Shown: one piece after another, positions 17,899-27,040 of the stretch
Layout of the letters: each line of letters opens with the position of its first letter
Numbering within the stretch: position 1 is the first letter of the stretch
Assembly: GCA_913056525.1 (NCBI GenBank)
Contig: CAJXLO010000001.1
Location: forward strand, 43,189 to 107,188
Reading direction: 5' to 3'
DNA: 64,000 nucleotides
Source: an uncultured Psychroflexus sp.
GTDB taxonomy: Bacteria > Bacteroidota > Bacteroidia > Flavobacteriales > Flavobacteriaceae
Notes under the pieces: model-generated
Told to the model about the DNA's origin: nothing
Database searches by the model: none
What the model saw: only the letters and a program-made list of their open reading frames with translations
Translations under genes and position numbers: made by a program

Positions 17899-19798
17899 TG
17901 TAATAACATACAGCAAGTTCACCGATTTTGATATCGATCTTTTCAAATCCGGAAAACATTTCAGGCTTTACGATAAGCTAGGTTCCTTTCCTATGGAGCT
18001 GAATGAGGAAAAAGGCACTTATTTTGCCGTTTGGGCTCCATCGGCTAAGAATGTCTCGGTAATCGGTGATTTCAATTATTGGATAGAAGGCGAACATCCG
18101 CTTAACGTAAGATGGGACGGTAGTGGTATCTGGGAAGGCTTTATCAAAGGCGTACATCAGGGCGATATCTATAAATATAAGATACAATCGCATCATAATG
18201 ATATCAAGACCGAAAAATCCGACCCTTATGCGAAAAGGTTCGAGCATCCGCCTAAGAACGCATCCGTCGTTTGGGAGCTCAACAGCAACTGGAATGATGA
18301 ACAATGGATGAAGGACAGAAAAAAACACAATGCTTTGGACCGGCCATTTTCTGTGTATGAAGTTCATTTAACTTCCTGGAAAAGAATGGTAGAAGAAGAC
18401 AGAAGTCTGAGCTATCTGGAACTGGCGGATGAACTCGTGAATTATGTTAAAAAGATGAACTTCACGCACGTTGAGCTCATGCCTGTGATGGAATATCCTT
18501 TTGATCCCAGTTGGGGCTATCAGGTGACCGGCTACTTCGCTCCTACTTCACGTCTGGGTTATCCAGAGGAATTCATGCAGCTCGTAGATGCCTTGCATCA
18601 GGCGAACATCGGGGTTATCCTGGATTGGGTTCCTTCACACTTCCCAGAAGATGCGCACGGTCTGGGGAATTTTGACGGAACGCACGTCTATGAACATCCG
18701 GATCGGAAAAAAGGGTATCATCCGGACTGGAAATCATTGATATTCAATTATGGGAGGAACGAGGTGCGCTCGTTTCTGATATCCAATGCGCTTTTCTGGT
18801 TGGACCAATATCACGCCGACGGTATTCGCGTTGATGCGGTTGCTTCTATGTTGTTCCTGGACTATTCCCGGGAAGATGGTGAGTGGGAACCTAATAAATA
18901 TGGCGGTAGAGAAAACCTGGAAGCCATAAGCTTCATGAAAGAGCTCAATGAGGCTGTTTACGAGAACTTCCCCGATGTACAGACCATCGCTGAAGAGTCC
19001 ACAAGCTATCCAATGGTATCTAAACCAACGTATATCGGCGGATTGGGCTTTGGCATGAAATGGATGATGGGATGGATGAACGATACTTTGACCTACTTTG
19101 CCAAAGATCCGGCATACAGGAAATATCACCAGGACGATATCACCTTTAGTCTGAACTATGCGTTTAGCGAGAACTTTATGTTGCCGCTATCCCATGATGA
19201 GGTCGTTCACGGAAAAGGTTCCATGTTTGAGAAAATGCCTGGCGATGAATGGCAAAAAATGGCCAATCTACGCGTACTCTATGGCTATATGCTGACCCAT
19301 CCGGGAACGAGCCTTCTATTCCAGGGTAATGAATTCGGGCAAAGGAATGAGTGGAACTTCCAGCAAAGCCTGGATTGGCATCAACTGGACAATGAACTGC
19401 ATAAACAATTAAGCAATTTTGTTTCTGACCTTAATCTACTTTATAAGGAACAGCCTGCATTATTTGAAAAACAATTCGACCAGGATGGCTTTGAGTGGAT
19501 CGATTTTAGCGATGATCAAAATTCTGTCATGATCTATGTGAGGAAAGGAGTACACGCGTCTGAAAAATTATTGATCGCGCTTAATTTAACACCGGTACCC
19601 CGCGAGAACTATCACATTGGGCTTCCTGAATGTAGCTCGCTAGAATTGATCATGAACTCGGATAATAAGAAATACGGCGGATCCGGTAACTATCCTAATA
19701 AAAAGACGCGTATCAAAAACGAAAAAAAGCACGGAAGAAGTTCATCAACCGTATTAGACCTACCGCCTCTAGCAGCAATGATATTTTCGGTTAAATAA
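17891..19798 (+). CDS. glgB: 1,4-alpha-glucan branching enzyme GlgB
   Basis: A 635-residue GH13_9 branching enzyme, introducing alpha-1,6 branches into the glucan made by GlgE. An N-terminal CBM48 domain (YFAVWAPSAKNVSVIGDFNYW) precedes the catalytic barrel. The barrel carries the nucleophile Asp in GIRVDAVASML (about residue 313), the acid Glu in IAEESTSYP (about 367) and LPLSHDEVVHGKGS (about 433). The protein lacks the extra N1 domain of E. coli GlgB, in line with its shorter length. Start codon ATG lies inside the end of the maltokinase gene. A 9-bp stem-loop follows the stop codon. Confidence 0.96.
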   Translation: MSNVITYSKFTDFDIDLFKSGKHFRLYDKLGSFPMELNEEKGTYFAVWAPSAKNVSVIGDFNYWIEGEHPLNVRWDGSGIWEGFIKGVHQGDIYKYKIQSHHNDIKTEKSDPYAKRFEHPPKNASVVWELNSNWNDEQWMKDRKKHNALDRPFSVYEVHLTSWKRMVEEDRSLSYLELADELVNYVKKMNFTHVELMPVMEYPFDPSWGYQVTGYFAPTSRLGYPEEFMQLVDALHQANIGVILDWVPSHFPEDAHGLGNFDGTHVYEHPDRKKGYHPDWKSLIFNYGRNEVRSFLISNALFWLDQYHADGIRVDAVASMLFLDYSREDGEWEPNKYGGRENLEAISFMKELNEAVYENFPDVQTIAEESTSYPMVSKPTYIGGLGFGMKWMMGWMNDTLTYFAKDPAYRKYHQDDITFSLNYAFSENFMLPLSHDEVVHGKGSMFEKMPGDEWQKMANLRVLYGYMLTHPGTSLLFQGNEFGQRNEWNFQQSLDWHQLDNELHKQLSNFVSDLNLLYKEQPALFEKQFDQDGFEWIDFSDDQNSVMIYVRKGVHASEKLLIALNLTPVPRENYHIGLPECSSLELIMNSDNKKYGGSGNYPNKKTRIKNEKKHGRSSSTVLDLPPLAAMIFSVK

Positions 19799-19801
19799 TG
19801 T

Positions 19802-19824
19802 GTAGTTTTATTGATTAAAACTAC
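19802..19824. terminator. Stem-loop after glgB
   Basis: GTAGTTTTA-TTGAT-TAAAACTAC, a perfect 9-bp stem with a 5-nt loop, 3 nt after the glgB stop. There is no long T-run after it, so it may be a weak terminator, an mRNA 3'-end stabiliser or an operator for the GH31 gene that follows. Confidence 0.4.
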
Positions 19825-19865
19825 TTAATTTGCGCCCGAACTAAAATTCACATAGTGTACATTCT

Positions 19866-22277
19866 ATGATAACAAATACAGAGCTCAAGGAACAGGGTAA
19901 TCAATTCCCCGATCATATCAAATCCTATGATCGCGAAGTAGATCGACTTTATTTTACCACCGAGAACAATATAATATTAGAACTAACCATACTACGGGAC
20001 AGCATGCTTCGCTTTAGATATGGTACACGAGGCAAATTCGATGATGATTTTTCCTATGCGGTATCAGAGGAACGGAACTCAGGTTATAACACATTAGAAG
20101 TTATTGATGACGCTGATTTCTACATCGTTACGACTGATAGGCTCGTTTGTAAGATCGAGAAGGCCAGCCTTCAGACCAAGATATACAACAAAGAAGGCGA
20201 GCTGATCAACGAGGATGAGCTGGGCTTTCATTATGAAGAAAGCTATCAATTTGGTGGTAACATCGTCAAGATGAGCAAAAAAACGCAGATCAAAGAAGCC
20301 TTCTATGGATTAGGCGATAAACCGATGCATGCCAATTTGAGAGGAAAACGCGTGGAAAATTGGGTCACCGACCAGTATGCATTCGGCAAGGACCAAGATC
20401 CCATCTACAAGTCGATTCCTTTTTATATAGGATTGCATCACAACAATGCTTACGGAATTTTCTTTGATAATACCTTCCGTTCTTACTTTGACTTTTGTCA
20501 CGAAAGGCATAATGTGACCAGTTTCTGGGCGCAGGGTGGTGAAATGAACTATTATTTCTTTTATGGACCGGAAATGAAAGAGGTTGTCTCCATGTACAGT
20601 GATCTTACTGGAAAGTCTGAGCTCCCACCGATGTGGGCTTTAGGTTATCATCAATGTAAATGGAGCTACTATCCTGAATCTGAGTTTAGAGGCATCGCCA
20701 AGAAGTTCAGAGAATTAGAAATACCCTGTGATGCGATCTATCTGGACATAGATTACATGGAAGGTTTTAGATGCTTTACGTGGAATAAGGAATATTTCCC
20801 AGCCCCTAAGAAAATGATCAGCGACCTTTCAGATGATGGTTTCAAGACCATTGTGATCATCGATCCGGGAATTAAGGTGGACCCGGAATATTGGGTCTAC
20901 AATGAAGCGCTGGAGAAGGACTACTTCTGTAAAAGAGCAGACGGTCCGCTGATGTTTGGTAAAGTCTGGCCTGGCGAATGCAATTTTCCAGACTTTACGA
21001 AACCGGAAGCCCGCGAATGGTGGTCTGACCTTTTCAAAGAATTGATCGCTGAAGATGGTGTAAAAGGGGTTTGGAACGATATGAACGAACCTGCCGTTAT
21101 GGAAGTTCCCAATAAGACGTTCCCAGATGATGTAAGACATGATTATGATGGACACCCTTGTAGTCACAGGAAAGCACATAATATTTATGGGACACAGATG
21201 ATGCGCGCTACTTTTGACGGTGTGAAAAAATATGCTTATCCTAAGCGCCCTTTTGTCATCACACGATCAGCCTACAGCGGGGCACAACGCTACGGCTGTA
21301 CGTGGACCGGCGATAACGTCGCGAGTTGGGAACATTTATGGCTGGCCAATATTCAGATACAGCGGCTCTGCCTTTCAGGAATGTCCTTTGCTGGTACGGA
21401 TATCGGTGGATTTGCAGAACAACCTACCGGTGAACTTTATATGCGCTGGATCCAACTAGGCGTTTTTCATCCTTTCTGCAGAACGCATTCTTCCGGCGAT
21501 CACGGCGATCAGGAACCCTGGTCTTTCGATGATGAGGTCGTTGATGTGACGCGTAAGTTCATCGAGATCAGATATCAGCTCCTTCCCTATTTATACGCTG
21601 CATTCTATGAATACTGCGAAGAGGGTATCCCGATCTTAAAACCCTTGTACTATTTTGATCAGGAAGATCCACAGACCCATTTTAGAACGGATGAGTTCAT
21701 CTATGGGAATCATATCCTGGTTTGTCCTATCCTGGAAGCTAACGCTAAAGGAAGAAGAATGTACATTCCAAGAGGTAAATGGTATGATTTCTGGTCCAAT
21801 GAGGTGTTCTATGGTGGTAAAGAACAATGGGTGGATGCTGATATAGATAGCATGCCCATTTTTATACAGGCCGGCGCGATAATACCTCGTTACCCTATTC
21901 AGCAGTATGTAGGCGAAAAGAAAATAGATCAATTAAAGTTAGATATTTATTACAAATCAGGGATACAGGATTCTGTGATCTATGAAGATGCTGAAGATGG
22001 CTACGATCATAAGAAGGGAAAATACAGCCTTAGAAACTTCAAGCTTACTGGAAAAGACAGTGAACTGATCATTCAACAGTTCAAATCCGGTAGATATGTA
22101 ACGGAATATGAGAAGATGAACATCAAATTGATCGGTCTACCGTTCGAGGTAGGTGAAATCCAGGTCGATAATGTGAACGTTAGCTTTGATGATGTATCCT
22201 GGAACAAAGACAACTTTAGTTTTGAAGTGATCAAGAACTTTACAGAAATCCATATCATTGAAAAGAACAAGCAATAG
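19866..22277 (+). CDS. Glycoside hydrolase family 31 alpha-glucosidase
   Basis: An 803-residue GH31 enzyme. The catalytic nucleophile Asp is in GVWNDMNEPAV (about residue 405) and the acid/base Asp in CTWTGDNVASW (about 480). Other GH31 signatures are DIDYMEGFRCFTW, RSAYSGAQRYG and FCRTHSSGDHGDQEPW. No signal peptide is visible, so it is probably cytoplasmic. The family removes terminal alpha-glucosyl (or xylosyl) residues, and some members act as transglucosylases. Placement after glgE-mak-glgB suggests it trims or recycles the intracellular alpha-glucan or malto-oligosaccharides. The exact linkage preference cannot be read from the sequence. Confidence 0.93.
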   Translation: MITNTELKEQGNQFPDHIKSYDREVDRLYFTTENNIILELTILRDSMLRFRYGTRGKFDDDFSYAVSEERNSGYNTLEVIDDADFYIVTTDRLVCKIEKASLQTKIYNKEGELINEDELGFHYEESYQFGGNIVKMSKKTQIKEAFYGLGDKPMHANLRGKRVENWVTDQYAFGKDQDPIYKSIPFYIGLHHNNAYGIFFDNTFRSYFDFCHERHNVTSFWAQGGEMNYYFFYGPEMKEVVSMYSDLTGKSELPPMWALGYHQCKWSYYPESEFRGIAKKFRELEIPCDAIYLDIDYMEGFRCFTWNKEYFPAPKKMISDLSDDGFKTIVIIDPGIKVDPEYWVYNEALEKDYFCKRADGPLMFGKVWPGECNFPDFTKPEAREWWSDLFKELIAEDGVKGVWNDMNEPAVMEVPNKTFPDDVRHDYDGHPCSHRKAHNIYGTQMMRATFDGVKKYAYPKRPFVITRSAYSGAQRYGCTWTGDNVASWEHLWLANIQIQRLCLSGMSFAGTDIGGFAEQPTGELYMRWIQLGVFHPFCRTHSSGDHGDQEPWSFDDEVVDVTRKFIEIRYQLLPYLYAAFYEYCEEGIPILKPLYYFDQEDPQTHFRTDEFIYGNHILVCPILEANAKGRRMYIPRGKWYDFWSNEVFYGGKEQWVDADIDSMPIFIQAGAIIPRYPIQQYVGEKKIDQLKLDIYYKSGIQDSVIYEDAEDGYDHKKGKYSLRNFKLTGKDSELIIQQFKSGRYVTEYEKMNIKLIGLPFEVGEIQVDNVNVSFDDVSWNKDNFSFEVIKNFTEIHIIEKNKQ

Positions 22278-23202
22278 ACCTCGCTCCTATATTTTAATTG
22301 GTCTAAAAGGAATGGCCATGGGAGCCGCCGATGTAGTTCCTGGCGTTTCCGGTGGTACCATTGCTTTCATAACAGGTATCTATGAACAATTGATCAATAG
22401 CATCAGTAGTTTTGACCATCTGCTGGTCAAGAAATTGTTCAAAGGGGATATCCGGTCCATTTGGCGTCAGGTCAATGGCGATTTCCTATTGAGCTTGTTC
22501 ATCGGTATCGGTGTGAGTGTACTTACATTAATGCGCCTGGCCAATTATCTGCTTGAAAACGCGCCTATCTTACTATGGTCATTCTTTTTTGGACTTGTAC
22601 TGGCAAGTATCCTCTACATTGGGAAACAGATCGATCGCTGGAAACTGGTCAACGTATTGGCAATGCTCTTGGCCGTGGTCACAGCTTTTTATATCACAAA
22701 GCTCACACCAGCCGATGGAACGGATGATCTGGTATACGTGTTCTTCTGTGGGATGATAGCGATCAGCGCAATGATACTTCCCGGTATATCAGGGGCTTTC
22801 ATATTAGTATTAATGGGAGCTTATGCTACGGTGACCAAAGCCGTAAGTGAATTCGACCTTAAATTGATCGCGGTCTTTGGTAGCGGTGCGATCATTGGTT
22901 TATTAAGCTTTTCCAAGTTGCTCAAATGGTTATTCGTACATCATAGGAACCTTGTTCTGGCGATACTAACCGGCTTCATCGCAGGTTCTTTAAACAAGAT
23001 CTGGCCCTGGAAAAGCGTTCTTCAAAGCCAAATGATCAATGGGAAGGAAAAAGTGATAAGCGAAGAATCCATTCTTCCCTGGAACTATGATGGTGAGAGT
23101 AAGATGTTCCTGGCGATAGCGATGGCGGTAATAGGTTTTATACTTATTTTTGCGTTAGAATATTTCTCAGACAAGAATAAAAGTTTGAGCGATAAAGGAT
23201 GA
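22258..23202 (+). CDS. DUF368 family membrane protein (undecaprenyl-phosphate translocase family, PopT-like)
   Basis: A 314-residue polytopic membrane protein with the diagnostic DUF368 motif KGMAMGAADVVPGVSGGTIAFITG near the N-terminus and a second, similar motif in the middle (MILPGISGAFILVLMG). These look like two re-entrant hairpins of an inverted repeat. DUF368 proteins have been shown in other bacteria to recycle the lipid carrier undecaprenyl phosphate across the inner membrane. The start is a TTG that overlaps the GH31 gene by 20 nt; it keeps the conserved basic N-terminus (KRTSNRPRSY). The next ATG would cut into the conserved motif, so the TTG is favoured. Confidence 0.88.
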   Translation: MKRTSNRPRSYILIGLKGMAMGAADVVPGVSGGTIAFITGIYEQLINSISSFDHLLVKKLFKGDIRSIWRQVNGDFLLSLFIGIGVSVLTLMRLANYLLENAPILLWSFFFGLVLASILYIGKQIDRWKLVNVLAMLLAVVTAFYITKLTPADGTDDLVYVFFCGMIAISAMILPGISGAFILVLMGAYATVTKAVSEFDLKLIAVFGSGAIIGLLSFSKLLKWLFVHHRNLVLAILTGFIAGSLNKIWPWKSVLQSQMINGKEKVISEESILPWNYDGESKMFLAIAMAVIGFILIFALEYFSDKNKSLSDKG

Positions 23203-23273
23203 TCATTTTCATTTGATGCGGATAGGACCAGCTAGATATTGGTCAGGTTCTCACATTGATAAATAAAATTTAT

Positions 23274-24008
23274 ATGCAAAAATACGGTCTTATAGGAAAA
23301 ACGTTAAATCATTCATTCTCAAAAACCTTCTTTGAAGAAAAATTTGAAAAGGATAACATTTCCGCAATATATGAGAATCACGAGATGGATTCATTAAAAG
23401 ATATTCGGTCGATGTTCAAAAAAGACAAAAACATCAAAGGACTGAATGTGACCAATCCTTATAAAGAAGCCATTATTGACCATTTGGATAGATTAGATGA
23501 AACAGCAAAGGAGGTACAAGCAGTAAATGTTATCAATAAAGAAGACGGAAAACTCGTTGGGTACAATACCGATATCATAGGATTCCTCAAATCCTTTTTC
23601 CCTTTTGTAGAGTCACATCATGAGCAAGCTTTGATCCTTGGGACCGGCGGTGCTGCTAAAGCAGTTGCTCAAAGTTTGCGTTCCATGTACATAGGAACAA
23701 CGCTAGTTTCCAGAAATCCACAAGAACATATGATCAGCTATGAGGATATCGATGAAAAGGTCATCGATACGCATAAGCTCATTATCAATTGTACACCTTT
23801 AGGGATGCATCCCAGGATAGAGGAACATCCCAAGATTCCTTATCAATATTTGACAGAAGGTCATTTGTTGTACGACCTTATCTATAATCCAGCGATTACC
23901 CAATTCCTGGCCTTAGGCGATAAACATGGAGCAAAGATCCTCAATGGGAAAAAGATGTTAGAGGCTCAGGCCTTGGCATCCTGGAAGATATGGCAGGAAA
24001 AGGACTAG
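23274..24008 (+). CDS. aroE: Shikimate dehydrogenase AroE
   Basis: A 244-residue AroE, reducing 3-dehydroshikimate to shikimate with NADPH in the chorismate pathway. The substrate-binding N-domain shows YGLIGKTLNHSFSK and LNVTNPYKE with the catalytic Lys; GYNTDIIGF and the nucleotide-binding loop LGTGGAAKAV follow. The C-terminal segment has YDLIYNPAIT and NGKKMLEAQA. The ORF track begins at a TTG (23256); the ATG at 23274 gives the family N-terminus MQKYGLIGKT. It is shorter than E. coli AroE, as is common in Bacteroidota. Its 3' end overlaps the convergent permease gene by 4 bp. Confidence 0.96.
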   Translation: MQKYGLIGKTLNHSFSKTFFEEKFEKDNISAIYENHEMDSLKDIRSMFKKDKNIKGLNVTNPYKEAIIDHLDRLDETAKEVQAVNVINKEDGKLVGYNTDIIGFLKSFFPFVESHHEQALILGTGGAAKAVAQSLRSMYIGTTLVSRNPQEHMISYEDIDEKVIDTHKLIINCTPLGMHPRIEEHPKIPYQYLTEGHLLYDLIYNPAITQFLALGDKHGAKILNGKKMLEAQALASWKIWQEKD

Positions 24009-25117
24009 GTCAGCGCATTGATGATCTCATCGCGAATACTTTCATTAGCACCAGCGGCAAGCGCAACAGAGATCAAAAGTCCGATCATGGCATAACCAAA
24101 ATCACGTCCCACATAAGCCCAGGCGCGTTTTTTATGATCCGTACCATTTTTCTTGCGGGCAATGCTTATAGCGATCTCTCGACCACCGATGATGCCTAAG
24201 AATATCCAGGTGGTGCTCATCGGGACGGTTGAGATGAACAGTTTATATATCAATAGGATGACATAAGAAAAGTCGACCAATGTAGCGGCACGTACATCTG
24301 ATATCCTGGCCTTTTCACTCACGACCTGCTGTATCTTATCGCCTCTGGAATAAAATAACAGGCCAAGGCCAAAGAAGATCACACCCGCAAAGATGAGAAA
24401 CTGATAAAGCTCGAGCTGTCGCGGAAGAAAAACCGCTATGTTTGCTCCATCCTGCATGATCCAAACTGACCATAAAGTACCAGAGACCGTCCATTGGATG
24501 TACGTCCAATATTTACTGAAGCTCCTGGAACGAAAGTATTTCCGGATCAAATTATAAGCGAACATCCATATCATAAAAGACAGGACAAACGCCATAATGT
24601 AACCGGTCCAACTTTTAAAGACCACAGATGTGATCCCAGATGATGACGCACTAAAAGCACTCAGTAAAAGGAAGGTTGTAGAGACCGGCATCCTGAATCG
24701 CGTGAGAACAAGCAATACTAATGGTGCGATCACCTGGAAAAAGGAAAACTCATCAGGATGCGGATACGGTGTAGAACCATCGGGTTTTAAAAGTCGCTGA
24801 TAGGTAATGTCGCCATCAAAAACCACATAACTGTAGGTTATCGTTGCCAGAAATATCAAACCCATAAAAAGCCATAACTTCCACCATTGTCTGTCAAAAT
24901 TACTTTCTATAAAGGTTCCTATGGTCTGGATACTATCATTAGCCACCGCGGAATAAGCAGCGAATATAAAACCTATCCACATAGAGATCTGCCAATTGTA
25001 AGTGGTGGAAAATGCGGACAGGGTAGTTCCGAATAAAACAAGTAGAACAAATGATTTTTCTTCTATAAAAAAACGATACAACCTAGTATTAGGACGTCTT
25101 TTTTTTCCTTTTCCCAT
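24005..25117 (-). CDS. Diverged PiT-type (phosphate/sulfate permease-like) membrane transporter
   Basis: A 370-residue protein with about eight to ten membrane helices. It shows the inverted-repeat signatures of PiT permeases in altered form. In the first half AYSAVANDSIQTIGT corresponds to the GANDVANAxGT box, and RMPVSTTFLLL to PVSTT. In the second half the box reads MQDGANIAVFLPRQ, with Asn-Asp lost, while VPMSTTWIFLGIIGGRE keeps the PxSTT motif. The family probably moves inorganic phosphate or another oxyanion, but the changed second box makes the substrate uncertain. No PhoU-like partner is adjacent. It starts with a basic N-terminus (MGKGKKRRPN) typical of inner-membrane proteins. Confidence 0.7.
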   Translation of the reverse strand: MGKGKKRRPNTRLYRFFIEEKSFVLLVLFGTTLSAFSTTYNWQISMWIGFIFAAYSAVANDSIQTIGTFIESNFDRQWWKLWLFMGLIFLATITYSYVVFDGDITYQRLLKPDGSTPYPHPDEFSFFQVIAPLVLLVLTRFRMPVSTTFLLLSAFSASSSGITSVVFKSWTGYIMAFVLSFMIWMFAYNLIRKYFRSRSFSKYWTYIQWTVSGTLWSVWIMQDGANIAVFLPRQLELYQFLIFAGVIFFGLGLLFYSRGDKIQQVVSEKARISDVRAATLVDFSYVILLIYKLFISTVPMSTTWIFLGIIGGREIAISIARKKNGTDHKKRAWAYVGRDFGYAMIGLLISVALAAGANESIRDEIINALT

Positions 25118-25203
25118 AAAAAAGTTTGTGCGACAAATCTATACTAGTTCGCCAATTTCTATGTTTCCTAAAGGTTAAGATAAGATTGATAAAACGATAA
25201 GTG

Positions 25204-26946
25204 CTACCAGTCGAATTGGAATTGCAAACCTCCTAATATCTGGAGCGATTGTACGCGATAGTCCTTCCATCGGCGGTAATTACCTTCTAATAGATTGTTC
25301 CCCTTGATGAATATGGCAAGTTTCTCATTAAGTTGATAGGAAGAATGTAAGTTGACGTCCATATAATCATCTATTGTCACCAGACTTGAACCATCAATGA
25401 TACTAGTGTTCGATTCCTGAAGGTCGTTCCTTTCCCCACGATAGAATATCATACCGCTAACAGACCATTTATCAGTAATATTGTAGGATGAATTGAAAGA
25501 ATAGACCAGTTCAGGTAGGTTGATGGCTTCTGGTAGGTCATCCGTTGAATAGCTGTTCAAAGCAGCCCTGAGTCCCATTTGCAGGTCCTTAGAATGGTCA
25601 TATTGTAAACTTAATTTGAAACCTAAGGTCTGCATATCATCATAGAAAACATCAAAGGTGTTACCGTATTCAAAACCTTGTCTATTGTTGATCTGCGGAT
25701 TAAATGGTCGGGAGATGAAAAAAGCGTAGTTTTCAACAGTTTCATAACTTCCATTGACCCTAAAACTTAGATTCTCAAGGAATTTACCTTTCACACCCGC
25801 ATAAGCTTTCAGTTGCTGATCAGTAGGTGCTATATTCAAATAAGGTATTACAAAGGGATTATTATCTACGAACGTTTGATATCTGTTTTGTTCTAAATTA
25901 CCTTTTGCTCCGGCAAATGCAACAAACCTGGATTCATCGATCTGATAATTGAGGTCAATCTTAGGATAAACGAACACATCTGAATCGCTCTGTTCCAGAT
26001 CCGTGTTGTAGACCACTTGCGCTCCCAGGTCTGCGGAAAAATTGCCTTCTTCATACATTAGATGCGGATAAAGCCTAAGATTAAGGAAACTGTAGTCCCT
26101 ATCGATCGTACTTGAACGGGTTGCTTCAAAACTACCGCTTACATAATCCACCTGTAGATCGGTCTCTAGTAGTTGGTCCAGAAAATAGAGGTCAAATTCA
26201 GGTCTTAGGTCTATAAAATGTTCCGTATTCGAGAGATCATCGGAAAACAAGCTGTAATCCAAACCGATCCCATCAATAAAAGAACGGTCAGGGTTTATTG
26301 ATCCTCCAGCATCAAAATGGAAATAATTTTGCGAAGGGTCGATCGCATTAAGCTCGTTCTCTGAAATAGAAGCAAGAGTCGCGTTGTTGATCCCGTACCA
26401 GTTGACAGAGCGATATCCACTATTAACATAAGTGTTCCAATCCGTATATCTGCCATCTTTGCTCATCTCAAGACCCAGTTCTGTAACTAAAAAATCATCA
26501 TCTAAAAGAACGCCATCAACACCACCAGCCGATGAAAAATGGTCCAGATCTACCTGAAGGTCTTTTGTCCGATCGAGTTCCACATTACCGTGGAACGCCG
26601 CCCTGATATTTGCAAAACTTCCTGCCCCTAAGCTGGCAAAATTATCATAAAGCCTTGGTCTGGGCTGTTTTTCCACATCGCTGGCCACTCCTTTTGATGG
26701 TGTAAAGGTGGAAGCCACTGGAATATTGATGATCGAATAATCGATATTCTTTCTTTTTACTTTTGAAGTATCTTTTTGTTGCGGTTTCGGTTTTATCTTG
26801 AAAGCATCATTTACCGTTGGGGAATATTTCTTGGTAACGATGAGCTCATCGGTTTTGATCGTATCATTTTCCTTTTCTTGCGCATGGACGAAAACACTGA
26901 AGAACGTAAAAAAGAATATTAAATGATAGATAAATCGAGTTTCCAT
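25204..26946 (-). CDS. Outer-membrane beta-barrel protein, TonB-dependent-receptor-like without plug
   Basis: A 580-residue exported protein with a signal peptide ending VFVHAQ. A Lys/Pro-rich linker follows (VTKKYSPTVNDAFKIKPKPQ), then a long region of alternating strands ending in the aromatic C-terminus QFQFDW typical of outer-membrane barrels. The strand pattern and NLLEGNYRRWKDY near the end resemble the barrel of TonB-dependent receptors. However, no plug domain is visible and the length is short for a full receptor. It may be a plugless barrel or a specialised OMP. It has its own divergent promoter region shared with the aldehyde dehydrogenase. Function unknown. Confidence 0.75.
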   Translation of the reverse strand: METRFIYHLIFFFTFFSVFVHAQEKENDTIKTDELIVTKKYSPTVNDAFKIKPKPQQKDTSKVKRKNIDYSIINIPVASTFTPSKGVASDVEKQPRPRLYDNFASLGAGSFANIRAAFHGNVELDRTKDLQVDLDHFSSAGGVDGVLLDDDFLVTELGLEMSKDGRYTDWNTYVNSGYRSVNWYGINNATLASISENELNAIDPSQNYFHFDAGGSINPDRSFIDGIGLDYSLFSDDLSNTEHFIDLRPEFDLYFLDQLLETDLQVDYVSGSFEATRSSTIDRDYSFLNLRLYPHLMYEEGNFSADLGAQVVYNTDLEQSDSDVFVYPKIDLNYQIDESRFVAFAGAKGNLEQNRYQTFVDNNPFVIPYLNIAPTDQQLKAYAGVKGKFLENLSFRVNGSYETVENYAFFISRPFNPQINNRQGFEYGNTFDVFYDDMQTLGFKLSLQYDHSKDLQMGLRAALNSYSTDDLPEAINLPELVYSFNSSYNITDKWSVSGMIFYRGERNDLQESNTSIIDGSSLVTIDDYMDVNLHSSYQLNEKLAIFIKGNNLLEGNYRRWKDYRVQSLQILGGLQFQFDW

Positions 26947-26973
26947 GTTATAGATTTACATTTTCAAATTACG

Positions 26974-26981
26974 CAAAGATA
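26974..26981 (-). promoter_or_regulatory. -7 element upstream of the outer-membrane barrel gene
   Basis: Minus-strand TATCTTTG (TAnnTTTG), 27 nt before the ATG at 26946. The leader would be about 23 nt. No clear -33 was found. Confidence 0.4.
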
Positions 26982-27040
26982 GTTGAATGGATAACTCTCA
27001 TAAACGAAAAATTATTTTAAATTCATAAAAATATTCAACC

